Below, in pieces: positions 37,444 to 47,906 of a DNA stretch of 64,000 nt; the first letter of the stretch is position 1, and each line of letters opens with the position of its first letter. A program made the position numbers and the translations under genes. The DNA lies in assembly GCF_011378905.1 (NCBI RefSeq), contig NZ_WTPY01000014.1:1-64000 (forward strand), given 5' to 3'. The stretch is from Paraglaciecola sp. 20A4. GTDB lineage: Bacteria > Pseudomonadota > Gammaproteobacteria > Enterobacterales > Alteromonadaceae. The notes beneath the pieces were generated by a model that worked only from the letters and a program-made list of their open reading frames with translations, made no database searches and was not told the origin of the DNA.

Positions 37444-40400
37444 ATGAAGCTTGCTGCTTTAATTCATTCCCAATCTCATCATCAAATCGAAGCGTTATAT
37501 CAAACGTTTTTAACCCTGAGCGAAGCCGAGCAAGCGACGCTATTCATTTTATCCGTCATTCATAAGCCCATTGGGGCGCTAAAGTTAGCGCTGGTAATCG
37601 ATTTACTAATTAATCGAGGCTTACTGGCATTGCCCAAAAAGCACTATGTGCTTAATCCTGAGAAAAAAGCGCAACTAACCTTAGAATCGTTGTTAATTAA
37701 CAACCGAGAAGGCTTGCAACTCAATCCGCTTCTGGGTAATTTTTTAGTGAAAAAAATTGACCGGCTGTCTATCGCCGTAGACCTTGCGCCAGGGCAACGA
37801 TTACGCGAAATCATCATGGCTAGCGAGCAAGTTGTGCCAATCATAAACAGTTATAGCTGGCAGAATAAAGAAGCTGATAGAGCTAGGGTGATCCGAGACT
37901 TGTATTATTTAAATCAAATGGATGACTTTGAAATCGCGTTAGATTTTCATAAAAACCCACAAATTATTGAGCATACAAAGAACAGGGTACTGCTTGATAT
38001 TTTGTTCTTACCCTTTGATTTAAAATCGTTTTCACAACTTTCCCGCGCTGTTCAATACCAAGCATTCGCGACTCTTTTCAGAACGTTTCAAATTGAAGGG
38101 CAAAGCTGCGCGTACCCCATTCAGCTATTAGAGCAAGTTTGCGCAGCTGCGCCAGAAAAAACAGAGCAGAGTTACAATAGTGACTGTCAACATCTATTGG
38201 CTGAGCAGTATTTATATCAGCTGCGCTTCGATGACTTTTTGCGTATTCAAAATACAGAAGACAAGAGCAGCTACGGCTTGCAGCTGCAGGGAATGCATTT
38301 GTTTTTAACGGGGCAGAATGAGCTTGCTATTGGCTACTTTGAACAAGCCATGCTGGCAAAAAACAAGCTAACGAAGCGCAAAAAACAATACTTGAATGAG
38401 TTGCCGGGTTACTTCTACAAATTGGCGTTAATGGTTAAGGCGAATCAAGATGATGTGAATGCGTTTGGTACCGCATTGCAACAAGTGGAATATGAAGAAA
38501 GCGATCGTAAAGTTAACAGCGATTTTTACTATGTAGGACAAGGCCTTGTTAAGCCAATTATGTGCCTTTGTGCAGGCATACAATACGACATTAATATTGG
38601 TTACAATAGTATCGATGATAGGGCTGATTTTTTCGCCCATCAGCTATGCTATTTCAATTATTTTTTAGGGCAGGTTTGGTGTAATCAAAGCAAAGACCCG
38701 GCACTGGCAACGTTAGCGTTAAAATATCAAGGGCATTTTATGCAGCTTGATTACCCGCTTTTTGCGCAAATATGTGGGCAATTTGCCGCCAGTTTCAGTC
38801 ACGAAAAAGCCGAGAAAATACCATGTTCAGCGCTAGTTTCCTCGTTAAAATCACCAGTGCCTTTAGTGGATTTCACTCGCTTGATCGTGACTAAATCACA
38901 GTGGGATTTAGCCCTTGATAAACTGATTGCCCTTAACCCAAATGCACTTAAAAATGATGCACCCGCTAAAGAGGTGCTCATTAAACCGGTACGCTTAATT
39001 TGGGAATTTGAACAGAGTTATGCTCACAGTCTAACCGCGCGGGAACAAAAGCTAAATAAGTCAGGCTGGAGCAAAGGGCGAGTGGTCTCGCTAAAGCGCC
39101 TCAAAGAAGAAACCCATAAGTTCGACTATTTGAGTGAAAGTGACAAGAAGCTTTGCCATGCCATTGATGCCTATCAAAACTGGGGCTACTACTCAAAAGT
39201 TGATTACATGCTGCAAGGGTTACCCGCCCTGCAAGCGGCTGTTGGCATAGACAACCTTTACAAAGCGGACGACCTTAACCAAAAGATTGACATCACCCAG
39301 CGCGAGCCAGAATTGTTGGTTAGCGAGATAGGCGATCAACTTTGTTTAAGTATTGCTGATTTACCCGACGATATCGGCGAGTACGATGGTCAGCCGGCCT
39401 ACAATCTAAAAGCGATTTCTGATAGTCAGTATCAGCTAACCGTGTTCTCAACATCACACCTAAAAGTGGCCGAAATTATCGGCGAATCTGGTTTGCTTAT
39501 TCCCATCAGTGCCAAACAAAAAGCCCTTGAAGGCATTTCAGCTATCGCGCCGTTCTTGAATATTCAGTCTGATATCACAGAGCTTGATACAGGGTTAGAA
39601 ACCCATGAGTGTGACACTAATTTGGTGGTCAATATTCAGCCGAATCAAAGCGGCCTAACGTTTACCTGCGTCGTGATGCCATTTGGAGAGAACGGCCCGG
39701 CGTTTAAACCGGGGGTGGGCAATGCCAGTTTGACCACAGACTTAAACGGTAAGCGCATGGCCACTCAGCGGGATTTACAGCGAGAAGAAACCCTACTCGA
39801 TGAGCTAGACCAAGCGTGCCCGGTGTTTTTAGACATGGCGGATAACGTTCTACTGTTAGATGATTTACAAGTTGCGCTGAGTGCCCTTGAACAGTTAGAA
39901 ATAGCCCATAAGCGAGACACATTTGATTTAGTGTTGCGCTGGCCTAAAGGTAAAAAAGTGACCCTGTCGAAAACCCTAGACAGTGAACATCTGCAACTGG
40001 CGGTGAGCCAAAAAAATGAATGGTTTGATATTACTGGCGACTTACAAATTGATAGTGAGCAAGTCATTGAACTAAGGAAACTGCTCGAGCTCGTAAAAAC
40101 CAGTAATGGCCGTTTTATCGAGCTGGGCGAAGAGCAAATACTCGCGCTGTCAGATGATTTACGCCGTAAACTTGAGTTAATCAACCAAGTCACCGACGAC
40201 GGTAAGTTCCATCCACTAGCCAGTTTGCAAATGGAAGAAGCCACTACAGGCATGCGCATGAAAACGATTCATGCATGGGAGCAGCAAACCGAAAGAATGC
40301 ATCAAGCGAATGCAATCAAGCCACAAATTCCTTCGACCTTTCAAGCGCAATTGCGTGATTATCAATTGGTTGGGTTTGACTGGGCTTCACGCCTTGCTCA

Positions 40401-41757
40401 TTGGGGCGCAGGTGCCTGCCTAGCCGATGACATGGGCTTGGGTAAAACCTTGCAAGCCTTGGCGATTTTATTGTCGCGGGCCAGCCTTGGGCCAAGTTTA
40501 GTTATCGCTCCTACATCGGTGTGCTTTAACTGGCAACAAGAGGCGTTTAAATTTGCGCCGACCTTGAATATAAAGTTATTCGCCGACTCGACTAATACAC
40601 TGCAGCGCGAAGTGCTGTTGAACGATTTAGGCCCGTTTGACTGCGTGATCATCAGCTACGGATTACTGCAAAGAGAGAGTGAAATACTAAAAAGCGTGCA
40701 TTGGCACAGTATAGTGGCGGATGAAGCCCAAGCCCTGAAAAACCCGCTTGCCAAGCGCACAAAAGCCGCTTACGCACTGAAAAGCGACTTTAAAATGATC
40801 ACCACAGGCACGCCCATTGAAAACAACTTAACTGAACTGTGGAGCCTGTTTCGTTTTATTAACCCTGGGTTGCTTGGCAACATTAAACGCTTTGGTGAGC
40901 GCTTTTCAGTGCCAATCGAAAATGCTCAGGAAGATCCGTTAGCTGCCCGCAAGGCCAGCCAAGCCCTTAAAACGCTGATACAGCCGTTTATATTACGACG
41001 TATGAAAAACCAAGTGTTGACGGAATTGCCATCCCGTACTGAGATTAATATCCGCGTTGAAATGAGCTCTCAAGAGCGCGATTTTTATGAAGCGCTTAGG
41101 CTGAATGCCATAGACAATATTAGTCAAAGTGGCCAACAAGCCAACGCAGGTGAGCAGCGTATTAGAATGCTTGCCGAGCTAGTGAAATTACGCCAAGCCT
41201 GCTGCAACCCGAAATTGGTCATGGCTGAAACCACAATTCCCAGTGCCAAGCTCGCAGCGCTCGATGAATTATTAGAAGAGCTGAAACTAAACAATCACAA
41301 AGCGCTCATTTTTAGCCAGTTTGTTGGGCACCTACAATTGATTAAGCAACACATCGAAGCCAAAGGTTTTAGCTATCAATATTTAGATGGCTCAACCCCG
41401 CAAAAGCAGCGACAAAAAAGCGTTAATGCTTTTCAAAGTGGTGACGGAGATATTTTTTTAATAAGCTTAAAAGCAGGCGGTTCAGGCCTAAATTTAACCG
41501 CTGCAGACTATGTAATACATATGGACCCTTGGTGGAACCCAGCGGTAGAAGAGCAAGCCTCAGACCGTGCCCATAGAATCGGTCAATTACGCCCTGTGAC
41601 CGTTTACAGGTTAATTGCTCAAAACACCATAGAAGAAAAAATTGTTGCCCTGCATCAGCATAAACGTGACTTAGCGGACACGTTATTAGAAGGTAATGAG
41701 GCTGTTACTAAGCTGTCGGTAAATGACATGCTGAATTTACTGAAAGAGACCTTTTAG
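37444..41757 (+). CDS. SNF2-family DEAD/DEAH helicase
   Basis: A 1437-residue protein. The C-terminal ~500 residues form a Swi2/Snf2 ATPase: Walker A region DDMGLGKTLQ (about 997-1006), DEAQALKN box, TTGTPIENNLTELWSL, and the helicase C domain with SLKAGGSGLNLTAAD and the DRAHRIGQ motif. The large N-terminal half is helical, with no SWIM zinc motif seen; it has no assigned domain. Such bacterial proteins remodel protein-DNA complexes, as RapA does with RNA polymerase. A TTG at 37438 also exists. It is a single-gene unit. Confidence 0.85.
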   Translation: MKLAALIHSQSHHQIEALYQTFLTLSEAEQATLFILSVIHKPIGALKLALVIDLLINRGLLALPKKHYVLNPEKKAQLTLESLLINNREGLQLNPLLGNFLVKKIDRLSIAVDLAPGQRLREIIMASEQVVPIINSYSWQNKEADRARVIRDLYYLNQMDDFEIALDFHKNPQIIEHTKNRVLLDILFLPFDLKSFSQLSRAVQYQAFATLFRTFQIEGQSCAYPIQLLEQVCAAAPEKTEQSYNSDCQHLLAEQYLYQLRFDDFLRIQNTEDKSSYGLQLQGMHLFLTGQNELAIGYFEQAMLAKNKLTKRKKQYLNELPGYFYKLALMVKANQDDVNAFGTALQQVEYEESDRKVNSDFYYVGQGLVKPIMCLCAGIQYDINIGYNSIDDRADFFAHQLCYFNYFLGQVWCNQSKDPALATLALKYQGHFMQLDYPLFAQICGQFAASFSHEKAEKIPCSALVSSLKSPVPLVDFTRLIVTKSQWDLALDKLIALNPNALKNDAPAKEVLIKPVRLIWEFEQSYAHSLTAREQKLNKSGWSKGRVVSLKRLKEETHKFDYLSESDKKLCHAIDAYQNWGYYSKVDYMLQGLPALQAAVGIDNLYKADDLNQKIDITQREPELLVSEIGDQLCLSIADLPDDIGEYDGQPAYNLKAISDSQYQLTVFSTSHLKVAEIIGESGLLIPISAKQKALEGISAIAPFLNIQSDITELDTGLETHECDTNLVVNIQPNQSGLTFTCVVMPFGENGPAFKPGVGNASLTTDLNGKRMATQRDLQREETLLDELDQACPVFLDMADNVLLLDDLQVALSALEQLEIAHKRDTFDLVLRWPKGKKVTLSKTLDSEHLQLAVSQKNEWFDITGDLQIDSEQVIELRKLLELVKTSNGRFIELGEEQILALSDDLRRKLELINQVTDDGKFHPLASLQMEEATTGMRMKTIHAWEQQTERMHQANAIKPQIPSTFQAQLRDYQLVGFDWASRLAHWGAGACLADDMGLGKTLQALAILLSRASLGPSLVIAPTSVCFNWQQEAFKFAPTLNIKLFADSTNTLQREVLLNDLGPFDCVIISYGLLQRESEILKSVHWHSIVADEAQALKNPLAKRTKAAYALKSDFKMITTGTPIENNLTELWSLFRFINPGLLGNIKRFGERFSVPIENAQEDPLAARKASQALKTLIQPFILRRMKNQVLTELPSRTEINIRVEMSSQERDFYEALRLNAIDNISQSGQQANAGEQRIRMLAELVKLRQACCNPKLVMAETTIPSAKLAALDELLEELKLNNHKALIFSQFVGHLQLIKQHIEAKGFSYQYLDGSTPQKQRQKSVNAFQSGDGDIFLISLKAGGSGLNLTAADYVIHMDPWWNPAVEEQASDRAHRIGQLRPVTVYRLIAQNTIEEKIVALHQHKRDLADTLLEGNEAVTKLSVNDMLNLLKETF

Positions 41758-42054
41758 GCATGATGTCCGCACTGTAAGCTTATGCACTGTGCCGTCGCCA
41801 TCAGGAATATTAGTCGATTGGTAATTTACTCTAATGAGTCTGTGTTACTACTAGGCATTTCAACCCTGTGTTGCAGTTTCATTGGTAGGGGCTATCGTAT
41901 TTAGCTATCCAGCATTGTTAGTCACTCGCATATGATATCGGCAATTAAATAGGAGCGAAAAGTACAGTCACGAGAGGACTGTCAGCATAATAACTCGCCC
42001 CGATTTTCATAAACATCGGCTCCACTAAAATAAACAAAACTAATGCGTTTAGGA

Positions 42055-42276
42055 TTACGGTGTTGCAGGCGTACCTTTAAGTAATTTTACAATATCATCA
42101 TTGCCATTTTCTTCAGCCAAATGAACAAGATGACTTTTTTGCAACTCGTCAAATACCTCATTGGCTAACAACCCTTTTAATCGATTTGTATCGCCACTTG
42201 TAATTGCCGTTTTCAACGCTTCTATATCCAACATGGGATTTTGCTTTAGGTTACTTTCATCATTGTAGTCAGTCAT
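42055..42276 (-). CDS. Small hypothetical protein, ankyrin-like
   Basis: A 73-residue acidic protein with AAGGAATTTTTATG at its start. The pattern LKTAITSGDTNRLKGLL ... HLAEENGNDDIVKLL resembles one to two ankyrin-type helix pairs. The role is unknown; it is encoded alone between the SNF2 gene and the gap region. Confidence 0.55.
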   Translation of the reverse strand: MTDYNDESNLKQNPMLDIEALKTAITSGDTNRLKGLLANEVFDELQKSHLVHLAEENGNDDIVKLLKGTPATP

Positions 42277-42906
42277 AAAAATTCCTTATTACGGTTTGTA
42301 TTATTAATGCGTCAGTAATGAATATTTGGGTTTAGAACGGTTTATTCAACCTTTAATTAGTGCTCATAAATGCTGCTGGTTATAACATTAGACTGAGGCA
42401 GATTAAATTAAACGTGTATCGCCTAATGCCTTCAATATTGTTCAATTTATCCAGTCTTAGTTGGTCGGGGGTGCTCAATCAAAATAAAAAAGGAGCCCTC
42501 CCAAAATATAAGTGGAGGACTCCAAAGAGGTTGGAACCAAGTTTTGAGGAAATCTATCAATTAAAAAAGTGCAATTAATAGACTTTCATCATAATGATAA
42601 AGACCTATTACTTAAATAAGGGGTTTCCGTATATCAGCACTTGGTAACTAGTGGTATTCCGCAATCAATCAGCGCCTGACAGGTCTAGTCTTTTAATATT
42701 CCCTATCTATTATTCTTTTTTTATGTGCAATTTCACTGGTGGCTAAGTGTGAATAAACAACTTTGCTCAAAAATACCAAATTATTGATGACCATCAATAT
42801 CAATCTGCCAAGCAGTGTAATGGTAGTGCTGCATACATTAATCTTCGAATTTCAAAATTTGCAGTTATATGTATTTTCCTTAGTTAAATTTTACGGAGGG
42901 GTTAAA
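42277..42906. other. Intergenic region upstream of gap
   Basis: A 630-base AT-rich gap. A plus-strand open frame of 72 codons (42360-42578) is present but looks unconvincing because it reads through a strong minus-strand terminator hairpin. The remainder probably holds the gap promoter and long leader. Confidence 0.4.
42483..42523 (-). terminator. Orphan minus-strand intrinsic terminator
   Basis: Arms GGAGTCCTCC and GGAGGGCTCC (one mismatch) are followed on the minus strand by a T run. No minus-strand gene lies upstream of it, so it may end an unannotated small RNA transcribed leftwards from 42524-42760. Confidence 0.6.
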
Positions 42907-43920
42907 ATGGCGATAAATATTGCAATTAATGGTTTTGGGCGCATCGGACGCATGGTCACGCGGGCCCTTTATGAATCTGGACGCACTGATGAACTGCGCA
43001 TAGTAGCCATCAACGATCTCGGTGATGCAAGCACCAATGCCTTACTGCTAAAACATGATACAGCCCACGGAACGTTTCAAACTGAAGTGAGAGTTGACGG
43101 TGATAATATCGTGGTCGGTAATGACGAGATACGTGTATTAAAAGAGCGAGACCCTTCGAAACTTCCGTGGGGCGAATTAGACGTGCAGGTCGTTTTGGAA
43201 TGTACTGGATTGTTTCGCACACGTGAGACCGCGCAAATGCACATTAGCGCAGGGGCGAAGAAGGTACTGCTAGCCGCTCCAGCCAGAGACAGCATTGACG
43301 CAACGATAGTTTACGGCGTTAACGACGATACACTTTTAGCTCAGCATAGCATCGTATCGAACGCTTCTTGTACGACCAACTGTCTTGCACCACTGGTGAA
43401 GCCATTGCACGAGGCTATCGGTATAGAAAGCGGTACCATGACGACCATTCATGCCTACACGAATGACCAAGTATTAACGGATGTTTACCACAAGGATATT
43501 CGCCGGGCGCGCTCTGCGACTATGTCAATGATCCCGACAAAAACCGGTGCAGCCAATGCTGTTGGCCTTGTTTTACCCGCTTTAGATGGCAAGCTTAAAG
43601 GCTTTGCCGTGCGCGTTCCTGTTATTAATGTTTCTATGGTTGATTTAACGTTTATAGCGAGTCGTAATACCAATATTGATGAAATTCATTCAATTATGCG
43701 CACAGCAAGTAATGGGGCTTTAAAAGGTATCCTTGACTATTGTGATGAACTGCTGGTTTCCACCGATTTCAATCACAATCCCGCATCTTCAACTTACGAT
43801 GCCAGCTTAACAAATGTGATTGACGGCAAACTAGTTAAAGTCTGCGCTTGGTATGATAACGAATGGGGATTTTCTAACCGAATGCTGGATACCGCTCTCG
43901 CCTTAGCCAAAGCACTTTAA
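42907..43920 (+). CDS. gap: Glyceraldehyde-3-phosphate dehydrogenase, type I
   Basis: A 337-residue GAPDH, which oxidises glyceraldehyde 3-phosphate to 1,3-bisphosphoglycerate with NAD(P). It has the Rossmann NGFGRIGRM (8-16), the catalytic [13 protein letters not shown] loop (near 150) and the C-terminal [12 protein letters not shown]. The start at 42907 follows GGAGGGG; the longer frame to 42763 lacks any ribosome site. The family residue in INDLGD after the second strand is of the NAD-preferring type. It begins a cluster of glycolytic and acetate genes, each apparently with its own promoter. Confidence 0.9.
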   Translation: MAINIAINGFGRIGRMVTRALYESGRTDELRIVAINDLGDASTNALLLKHDTAHGTFQTEVRVDGDNIVVGNDEIRVLKERDPSKLPWGELDVQVVLECTGLFRTRETAQMHISAGAKKVLLAAPARDSIDATIVYGVNDDTLLAQHSIVSNASCTTNCLAPLVKPLHEAIGIESGTMTTIHAYTNDQVLTDVYHKDIRRARSATMSMIPTKTGAANAVGLVLPALDGKLKGFAVRVPVINVSMVDLTFIASRNTNIDEIHSIMRTASNGALKGILDYCDELLVSTDFNHNPASSTYDASLTNVIDGKLVKVCAWYDNEWGFSNRMLDTALALAKAL

Positions 43921-43940
43921 TATCCAATGGAGCGTTGTAT

Positions 43941-43958
43941 GCGGGAGTAGCCTCCCGC
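43941..43958 (+). terminator. Hairpin after gap
   Basis: Arms GCGGGAG and CTCCCGC around a four-base loop, 20 bases after the gap stop. It lacks a clear T run, so it may stabilise the 3' end rather than terminate strongly. Confidence 0.5.
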
Positions 43959-44120
43959 TAAAATGTGCCTGAGTTATAAAATATAACCCTGTAGCAGAGC
44001 AATGTCAGTGCGCTACCTAAATTGGCGCTTGATAAACAAGACTAATCGCAATTAAAACCACAATAATAATACCAGTCACTTGCCCGGTATCACCAGCATT
44101 GTCATTCGGTTATAGAAATA

Positions 44121-44150
44121 AAAGTGGCAGCACCATAGTGCTGCCACTTT
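44121..44150 (-). terminator. Intrinsic terminator of ppsA
   Basis: Perfect 13-base arms AAAGTGGCAGCAC and GTGCTGCCACTTT with a four-base loop lie 33 bases after the ppsA stop. The minus strand continues T-rich. It could also stop plus-strand read-through from gap. Confidence 0.85.
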
Positions 44151-44183
44151 ATTCTTTACAACGGTTTAGCGAATGACGATTTT

Positions 44184-46622
44184 TTATGCAGACTTAGCAG
44201 TTTGCGCTAAGCGTTTCTCTACTTCCAATACATGTCGAGTGGTGGCCAGTACCGTGTCTGGATTTAGGCTCATAGCATCAATGCCTAGCTCAACCAGATA
44301 TTCGGCTATTTCAGGGTAGTCTGATGGGGCTTGACCACAGATACCCGAGTGACGACCGTTGCGTTTGGCGCCTTCTACCGATAAACGCAGCATTTCTTTC
44401 ACACCAGGGTCGCGTTCATCGAAATCAAAAGCAACAATTTGCGAATCGCGATCCACCCCTAACGTTAATTGCGTTAAGTCGTTTGACCCGATGGAGAACC
44501 CGTCGAACAGTTTTGCGAAAGCGTCGATTTGAATAACATTGTTGGGAATTTCGCACATCACATACACTTGTAAACCATTCTCACCGCGCGTCAGGCCGTT
44601 TGTTGTCATTGATTCCAGTACTTTTTCACCTTCTTGTACACGGCGGCAAAACGGGATCATCAATTTTACATTGGTCATGCCCATTTCGTCCCGCACGCGT
44701 TTCATAGCCTGGCACTCAAGGGCAAATCCATCGGCGTAAGCCGGGTGGGTATAACGAGACGCACCGCGAAAACCAATCATTGGGTTATCTTCGTCGGGTT
44801 CAAAAAATGTGCCGCCTAACAAGGTTGCATATTCATTACTCTTGAAGTCGCTCATGCGCACAACACAGGGTTTTGGATATACCGCTGCTGCGATAGTAGC
44901 AACACCTTCAGAAAGCGTCTTGACAAAAAAGTCTTGGGGAGTTTCGTAGGCGATGCACATATCGTTGATTTTGCTGCGGGTGGCATCGTCGGTTTTCTCT
45001 GGGTGTTGTAGGGCCATCGGATGCACCTTGATGTATTCATTAATAATAAATTCCATCCGTGCTAATCCAATACCGTCTACAGGCAAAGAAGCTAAACTAA
45101 ACGCGCGATCAGGATTACCCAAGTTCATCATAATTTCGGTTTTGGGGTGAGCCAATTGGCTGAGGTCAGTTTTTTCAATTTCAAAACTCAATATACCGTC
45201 ATGGATATTGCCCACTTCACCTTCTGCGCAGCTCACGGTAACGGCTTGGTCATTCAGAAGCAGCTCCGTCGCATCATCGGTACCAACAATGGCAGGAATG
45301 CCAAGTTCACGAGCTACAATGGCAGCGTGGCAGGTTCGACCCCCACGGTTTGTAACAATCGCCGAAGCGATTTTCATGACCGGTTCCCAGTCTGGGGTGG
45401 TAGTATCCGCAACTAATACTTCACCAGGCTGAAAATCGCTTAGTAGCGCAACATCGTTAATGATTCTTACTTTGCCAGCGCCAATTCGTGTGCCAACGGC
45501 TTGCCCACGGGCAATAACGTTTGAGGTTTCCTTGAGGTGATAGATTTCAAGGACGGCCCCCTTTTTTTGCGACGATACAGTCTCAGGGCGGGCTTGAACA
45601 ATATAGAGTTCGCCGTCGATACCGTCTTTAGCCCATTCCATATCCATCGGTTTATAATGACCAGCGTCGTCAGAATAATGATTTTCAATTTTAATCGCGT
45701 AGTCAGCTAATATCATGACATCGGCATCAGAAATACTGAAATGCTTTCTTTCGTCCTCGGTGGTGTCGATATTGTTGGTATATTCCACTGCAATATTATC
45801 TGTGTTAAGCGTGTCGGTAAAAACCATTTTTAATGCTTTTTGGCCCAGACGGCGTTTCAGTACGGTGCGATGGCCTAGATTAAACGTGGGTTTGTGTACA
45901 TAAAAACTATCGGGTTCGATGGTGCCTTGTACAATATTTTCGCCTAATCCAAGAGCGCCGTTAATAAAGACCACATCTTTAAATGACGTTTCAGTATCAA
46001 GGGAAAACATAACGCCGCTGGCACCAATATCGCTGCGAACCATTTTCATTACCACGACGGACAGGAAGACGGTGTAGACGTCAAAATTGTTATCGTATTT
46101 ATAGTGAATTGAACGGTCGGTAAAATTTGAAGCTAAACAACGTTTATAGGCATCGAGCAATGCTTCATCACTGCTGATATTAAGGTAGCTGTCATTTTGA
46201 CCAGCGAACGATGCTTCAGGCGAATCCTCAGCGGTTGCAGATGAACGCACGGCCAAAGAAATGTCATTTCCGTACTCTTCTTTGAGCTGTGCATAGCCGT
46301 TTAAAATAGCTTTTTTGAGATCGTCTGGCAGCACGCAGTTTAATACGATCTGCCGTGCTTTTTTACCTCCTGCCTGTAAATTTTTAATATTATCTGGGTC
46401 GAGTCCATCAAGAGCCTCATGCAATAATGGCCAAGCTTTATTAGATTCAAGTACATAATTGTATGCTTCAGCGGTCACAGCAAATCCGTTGGGTACGCGC
46501 ACACCTTCAGCCATTAGATTTTGATACATCTCACCCAGTGAAGCGTTTTTACCACCGACTAATGCGACATCGGAATTATTAAGCTCCTTGAACCAGCGAA
46601 CATACGGTGTTGAATCTGTCAT
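44184..46622 (-). CDS. ppsA: Phosphoenolpyruvate synthase
   Basis: An 812-residue PEP synthase, which converts pyruvate and ATP to PEP, AMP and phosphate for gluconeogenesis. The N-terminal PPDK nucleotide-binding domain (LVGGKNASLGEMYQNL), the swivel domain with phospho-histidine GGRTCHAAIVARELG (near 430) and the TIM barrel ending with GFSIGSNDLTQLTLG and SGICGQAPSD are all present. Length is close to E. coli PpsA (792). In many genomes it is divergent from ppsR; here it is divergent from gpmA, and no ppsR is visible. Confidence 0.92.
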   Translation of the reverse strand: MTDSTPYVRWFKELNNSDVALVGGKNASLGEMYQNLMAEGVRVPNGFAVTAEAYNYVLESNKAWPLLHEALDGLDPDNIKNLQAGGKKARQIVLNCVLPDDLKKAILNGYAQLKEEYGNDISLAVRSSATAEDSPEASFAGQNDSYLNISSDEALLDAYKRCLASNFTDRSIHYKYDNNFDVYTVFLSVVVMKMVRSDIGASGVMFSLDTETSFKDVVFINGALGLGENIVQGTIEPDSFYVHKPTFNLGHRTVLKRRLGQKALKMVFTDTLNTDNIAVEYTNNIDTTEDERKHFSISDADVMILADYAIKIENHYSDDAGHYKPMDMEWAKDGIDGELYIVQARPETVSSQKKGAVLEIYHLKETSNVIARGQAVGTRIGAGKVRIINDVALLSDFQPGEVLVADTTTPDWEPVMKIASAIVTNRGGRTCHAAIVARELGIPAIVGTDDATELLLNDQAVTVSCAEGEVGNIHDGILSFEIEKTDLSQLAHPKTEIMMNLGNPDRAFSLASLPVDGIGLARMEFIINEYIKVHPMALQHPEKTDDATRSKINDMCIAYETPQDFFVKTLSEGVATIAAAVYPKPCVVRMSDFKSNEYATLLGGTFFEPDEDNPMIGFRGASRYTHPAYADGFALECQAMKRVRDEMGMTNVKLMIPFCRRVQEGEKVLESMTTNGLTRGENGLQVYVMCEIPNNVIQIDAFAKLFDGFSIGSNDLTQLTLGVDRDSQIVAFDFDERDPGVKEMLRLSVEGAKRNGRHSGICGQAPSDYPEIAEYLVELGIDAMSLNPDTVLATTRHVLEVEKRLAQTAKSA

Positions 46623-47183
46623 AAAAATGTACCTTGTGCTGAAGATTAGAATTTAACTAGGCTTTGTGTTGCCTGGTGATGCTGCGGGCCAATATTTTTT
46701 GCAATTAGATTCGCTTTTGCGACGCTTATTAATACTGTACAGATTTCTTTGAGCGCAAAAATCAGCATGGCGAAACATCGAGTAATACTGCTGACCCTAT
46801 CAAGGTGATGATGAGTTAATTACGCATTAGCAATATCATCGATTTTAACGCCAAATTGACGTTAATTATAAGCCAAAAAACCTTGGTAGTCGGCGGAGCA
46901 TTATTTTACTTTATGCTCAATTTACGGCAGTTTAAATTCGTAATTTCACGTAAAAACTAGTGGCTAATACCTAGTGATACGGGCGTGTCTGTGGGCTTCC
47001 AATATGACGACTAATGCAATGCTGCAAAACGGATAGAAATGATTCTTTCAAAGATGGGGCAGCCCTGCGACATTTCTGTGAATAAATCGCAACATTGCGC
47101 AATTTAGGTATAACCCCTCATTATATTTACGTCCCTAGCACGGCATAATTGGCAACTTGTTGAATTCACCAACGAGATAATAC
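46623..47183. other. Divergent promoter region, ppsA/gpmA
   Basis: About 560 bases of AT-rich DNA between the divergent ppsA and gpmA genes. No gene was seen. It includes a palindrome-like TTGCGCAA near 47095-47102. Regulators of carbon flux (Cra or CRP type) could act here, but no clear site was identified. Confidence 0.4.
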
Positions 47184-47888
47184 ATGTCGCTATTGACCTT
47201 AATTCGCCACGGACAATCCATCTGGAATCAGCAAAACCGCTTTACAGGATGGGTCGATGTTTCGCTAAGCGAGGCGGGGGTAGAAGAAGCGCAGCGGGCG
47301 GCGAAAATGCTAGCTGAGCAGCGTTTTGATCTGGCCTTTACTTCTGAGCTACTACGCGCTCAAGACACCCTATATGAAATACTCCGGCACAATCATTTAT
47401 GTAACCAATATGTGCGCATTCATGACGTTGGTAGTGAATGGTATGAACATTTCGAATCATTGCAAACTGACACGCCAGAGTTAAAAGTCTACGTTTCCCA
47501 GCAGTTGAATGAGCGTTACTACGGTGATCTACAAGGACTTAATAAAGATAAAGCAAGACAGCAGTTTGGTGACGACCAGGTACATACTTGGCGACGTAGT
47601 TATGACGTCGCACCTCCTAACGGCGAGAGTCTTGCGATGACCGCCAAGCGGGCTATTGCATATTATCAGTCGCATATTGTTCCTCATCTGCAACGGGGTA
47701 AAAATGTGTTGATCTGCGCCCATGGTAATTCGTTGCGTGCAATCATTATGCATATTGAAAACATGACAGCAGAAGAGATTGCTGATTATGAGTTAAAAAC
47801 AGGCTGTCCGCATATTTACCAGTGCGATGCACAGATGAACATACTCAGTAAACAAGTACTCGATAATAAGAAACCAACGCTTCTTTAA
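47184..47888 (+). CDS. gpmA: 2,3-bisphosphoglycerate-dependent phosphoglycerate mutase
   Basis: A 234-residue dPGM interconverting 3- and 2-phosphoglycerate. The phospho-histidine motif LIRHGQSIWNQQNRFTGW (6-23) and second histidine AHGNSLRAI (near 178-186) are present, with LNERYYGDLQGLNK in between. Slightly shorter than E. coli GpmA (250), lacking part of the C-terminal tail. Eighteen bases separate it from pfkA, so the two form an operon. Confidence 0.9.
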   Translation: MSLLTLIRHGQSIWNQQNRFTGWVDVSLSEAGVEEAQRAAKMLAEQRFDLAFTSELLRAQDTLYEILRHNHLCNQYVRIHDVGSEWYEHFESLQTDTPELKVYVSQQLNERYYGDLQGLNKDKARQQFGDDQVHTWRRSYDVAPPNGESLAMTAKRAIAYYQSHIVPHLQRGKNVLICAHGNSLRAIIMHIENMTAEEIADYELKTGCPHIYQCDAQMNILSKQVLDNKKPTLL

Positions 47889-47906
47889 TCATTGTGGTGA
47901 CATAAA

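Noticed and set aside
39765-40259. 164-codon serine-rich minus-strand frame opposite the SNF2 gene
   Set aside because: A shadow frame; the composition is typical of antisense reading of a helical protein gene.
42360-42578. 72-codon plus-strand frame before gap
   Set aside because: It reads through a strong minus-strand terminator hairpin and lacks a ribosome site or recognised domain.
44000-44115. Hydrophobic ~20-residue frame on the minus strand beyond the ppsA terminator
   Set aside because: Too short and no ribosome site; could be the tail of a lost gene, but nothing supports it.
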